Assembly (NCBI GenBank): GCA_037367405.1
Contig: JAZKJV010007242.1
Coordinates: forward strand, 682,001 to 746,000
DNA: 64,000 nucleotides
Source: Ottelia alismoides
Lineage: Eukaryota > Streptophyta > Magnoliopsida > Alismatales > Hydrocharitaceae
Reading direction: 5' to 3'
Shown: piece after piece, positions 60,742-64,000 of the stretch
Position numbering within the stretch: position 1 is the first letter of the stretch
Layout: each line of letters opens with the position of its first letter
Notes under the pieces: generated by a model
Databases searched by the model: none
Told to the model about the DNA's origin: nothing
What the model saw: only the letters and a program-made list of their open reading frames with translations
Program-made: the position numbers and the translations under genes

Positions 60742-63700
60742 TGATGTGCGACCTAAAGGCTAGGGTATAGGTGCTAAATTGGTCGTTGCGACCCAAGCGA
60801 TCGAGTGTGCTCAATCAAGAAAAATCAGACCACTACTAATAGATAAAATCGATCAAACACGAAAGCGGTCCTGCTATTAGATTAACCTGGTATAGCGACC
60901 AGGGTCGAACTCAAGGAGCACGGTTGGCCTCTCGGCCTACGAAGTAGTCAGAAAAGAGATAAAATAAAAGGAGAAAATATTTTTGGTGGTTTTAATTATT
61001 TAAGATTTTTTTGGATTTTTAATGAATTAAGAAAATAAGAAAAGTAAAGAAACACACACTTCAACAATTTATTAAAAGCAATAAAAATCAACCAAAAAAT
61101 TCAAATAAAAATATTTTTCGTGTTTTATGATTTTTTAGTGTTTTTGGTGAATTTTTGAGAATTTTCTGATGTTTATTTAATTTTCTAAAAATCAAAAGTG
61201 ACCAAAACAACAGGTAATGTCCAGCCGAGCTAAAAGGGCCTAGATAAAATATCTACAGGCCTCAAATTAGCTAGGAGGTAATTTTTCTGTGAAGAAAAGA
61301 AAATAAGGAAAATTTAGGCACCTATTTTATTGTTTTTGGATTTTTAATTGATTTACTGGAATTTTTATAAGATTTTGAATGTTTTTCAATTTTTAGTGGT
61401 TTTCAGTAATGAAAAAATAGCCAAAATTGGCTAGAAAATCAAACACAGCAAAATAGACAGTAGACAATTTTTTGTAATTTTTGGACACTATTTAATATTT
61501 TTTGTGATTTTTAAAGTTAGATAGTGAAGAAAATAGAGGTTTTTGAATTTTTAAAAATATCAAATGAAAACAAAAATGTCCTAAAAAATCCTCGAAATTT
61601 TACACCATGGCAGGAGCCATGTATCCAATTTTCGTTTGATTTGGAGGTAATTTGCTATTTTATTCAAAAAATAAAGAAAGGGGCACAGTGCACAGGGACC
61701 AAAGTGCAATACCCGAGAGTATGGGGGGTCTGGTGCAATTAACCCAGGAAGTCACGCATGTCGCACGTGCCTGAGGCACTCAGGACCCAAATGTAAGAAA
61801 AATGAGTTCCGAGGGCTTATTGGTAACATGTACCAAAAGTCCAGGGGGCTTATCTGCAAAATACCCAAAAATAAACGCACATGTTTAAATACAATACGCA
61901 CAGGGTTATAAGTACAAATAAACTAAAAGTTTCATTCAACTGTTAACATCCAGAACAACAGGGGCATACAATGCAATTATCCCAACGAAACCACATGACG
62001 AAGCACGTGTCAGACCATGTACATGGGTATAAATGCAAGGAAAATAAAGTGCAGGGTCCACAGTGTAAATTTCACAAAAATAAACAACTGTGCTACGTAT
62101 TTACAGGACTAAAGACTAATTGCATAAAGGAGAGGGCCCTAAGTGTAAATACCCCTTATTAAATGTCGAAGGCCGGATGTGTGACGTGTGGTGGATCTGA
62201 CGACTGAGAGCAATGACGCCTTCACCCTTGAAAAGCCTAGCCTGATCGAACGTCTGAGAGCCCTCCACGTGGAGATCGGACGGTGACGGTGCGCTGGAGT
62301 CTAAGCCCTCAGTGGATCGACGGAGGAGAAGAGGGCACGTGGCAGATCTGACGGGTGAGGCTTGCTGGCGCCTCTTCCTCCGAGTGGATGGTCCAGATCT
62401 ATCCTCGTAAAGATCGGACGATGACGGTGCGCCTAAATGAACGGGCTCAGATTATACTGGGGCGCTGAGGATGATCGGACGGTCGATGAGGTTGCTGGAA
62501 GAACTGGCAGCCGGCGAGGTTCGCCGGCCCTCTGTGCGCAAGGTGAACCTCGTCTGGTGCTCCTGAGATGCGAGAAAGCTTCGTCGTGAAGCCCCGCACC
62601 TGATGCGCTGCTCCGATGAAGGCGGGAACTCGGGAGAGCTCCGGCGAAGCAAGGAACCTGGAGCTGCTGTGCTCAGAAGTCTTGACCTCCAGATGAGGTC
62701 GAATGGGCTTGATACCTGCACAGGAAGATAGCTGGGTCGAGGGCAAATTGCCTCGACCCGTCAGAGCGGAAAAAGAGTGGCTGGTGAGTAGATATGATAG
62801 GTCTCCGGCGAGCGGCGGAGGTGAAGACCCAAGTCCTGCTCCGGGGCGAGACAGGAGGAATGGCTGGGTGGAGAAGGTGGAGAGATGTCAGGCGAAGGTG
62901 GTGGCGGTGTCGGATGGTCAAGTGAGTGGACGTAGACGAAGGGTGGAGCTGGCGGAGCTACGGCTACCCAAATCTAAAAATCCTAATTTACGCTAAACTA
63001 GAGGCTAAGGTGGTTACCTGGTGAAGGCTGTCGACTGGGCTGGAGCTCAAGAAGCTCTGGGGTCATTGCCTGCAAGGGGGCGTCGTCTCCCCGAGGCTGG
63101 GCGCGCTCGCGGCGGTGCACGGCGGTTGAACCACCGGATCAGTGGATTCCTGGGAACTCGGGCCTCACTTCCACTCCAAAACACGCAGCTGTCACTCGGG
63201 TACTCTGGAGGAGCTCCTTGGCGGCGAGCAGGAGTCCAAAGATGGAAGAATTATGTCGCCGGTGACGACTATAAATATGGTGAGGGATCCGAGAAGAAAG
63301 GGATCGGGAGAGATGTTCGGGCCTCGGATCCATCAAACCCACCCCGGGCGAGGGTCCTGGATGATCGGAGATTAATCGGAGCCCGGGGTTTGAGGTGTTG
63401 GCGGTCGGATCGAGCGGAAAGAAAATGGAGAAGTCGGGTCGGTTGCCAGATCCGCAAGAGAAGAGGGTCCGCGGGGGAAGTTGACCGGGGTCAACAACCC
63501 CCTGTGGACCAATCAGGAGCCGCCAAGCACGATTTTTGTATTTATTTATTTTAAGCTAGAAAATGATCGAATTAATAAAAACTTAAAACATGAAAAATAT
63601 TTATTTTATTTTTCTCTATTTTTTTGTGATTTTTAATTAATTTTTTAAAATAAAAATAAGGTATGTACAATATAGTACTATACATAGGTATATATACAAT

Positions 63701-64000
63701 ATATAGGTTTTTAATTTTTGATTTTTAATTGTTATTTCTATACAATTTTATCCATTTTATATTTTATTTATTTATATTATTAAATAAGGAATAAAAAGAC
63801 ATTTTTATTTCATTTTTATTATTTATATACATAGGTGAAATAAATACATATATACATTTATATACATGGTATATTTACAATATATTTTTGTGTTTTTAAT
63901 TTTGTTATTTTTATTTTGTTTTTGTTTTAATTTTTTTTATTTTATTTATTTACATTAAATAATATAGAATATTTACAAAAATTTTGGAAATTAATTTTAA
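60742..64000 (-). mobile_element. LTR F: minus-strand relative of LTR A, runs off the right edge
   Basis: Its minus-strand end (CGCACATCA) is at 60742. It aligns by eye with LTR A from 4186 to about 7360, with many differences: hairpin 60886-60905, TGCAAATA-type words (61690-62165), GATCGGACGGT-type words (62165-62490), GC-rich block, TATTTATA box (63270-63277) and GTTGACC-GG-GGTCAAC pair (63480-63495, 203 bp from the TATA). No primer site follows its end, so it is a 3' or solo LTR. The head lies beyond base 64000. Confidence 0.82.

Noticed and set aside
62447..63554. ORFs up to 177 aa
   Set aside because: GC-rich block of LTR F; alignment with LTR A shows frame-breaking indels.

Overview
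This is nuclear DNA of a flowering plant, from a region dominated by retrotransposons. The reasons are Athila/Tat-like Ty3 elements with tRNA-Asp-type primer sites, a Ty1/copia element primed by initiator-Met tRNA, MITE-like fold-backs, a LINE 3' end, and a broken intron-containing plant subtilase gene. Nothing bacterial, viral or organellar was seen: no operons, ribosome binding sites, CRISPR, rRNA or tRNA genes. The species cannot be named from this window.

Layout: 1-7826 is the 5' part of a minus-strand Ty3 element (decayed gag, leader, primer site, 3.64-kb LTR 'A'). From about 7836 to 27060 lie a short gag remnant and a series of whole or truncated LTRs in both orientations (B, C, J, K, L, N, M). 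They share a family head of the type TGATGAAT, two conserved U3 blocks and a common promoter layout. Between them sit a (CA)48 microsatellite, MITE-like fold-backs and a tandem duplication. 27067-31193 holds a repeat split by a LINE 3' end, followed by the subtilase pseudogene, the only host-type gene found. About 33131-40640 is two nested minus-strand Ty3 3' ends (LTR D with an integrase remnant, broken by LTR G with its own 3' UTR). 42238-52721 is a complete copia insertion with 2.6-kb LTRs, a CCTAG target duplication and a dead pol, sitting inside LTR H (about 41421-55860). 56638-60740 is a plus-strand element 'I' (LTR, primer site, 1.1-kb non-coding interior, polypurine tract), and 60742-64000 is LTR F, an opposite-strand relative of LTR A.

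Almost no intact protein-coding gene is present. All recognisable coding regions are transposon proteins or pseudogenes, and many lesions are single-base indels. The most striking structure is regulatory. Six divergent LTRs keep an inverted pair of TTGAC (W-box) motifs about 200-220 bp upstream of a TATA box, often beside a CACGTG-centred palindrome. Two other points stand out: the copia LTRs are nearly identical although the body between them is heavily decayed, and the LTRs contain unusual arrays of short hairpins and short interspersed repeats. All similarity statements were made by eye; no database search was possible.
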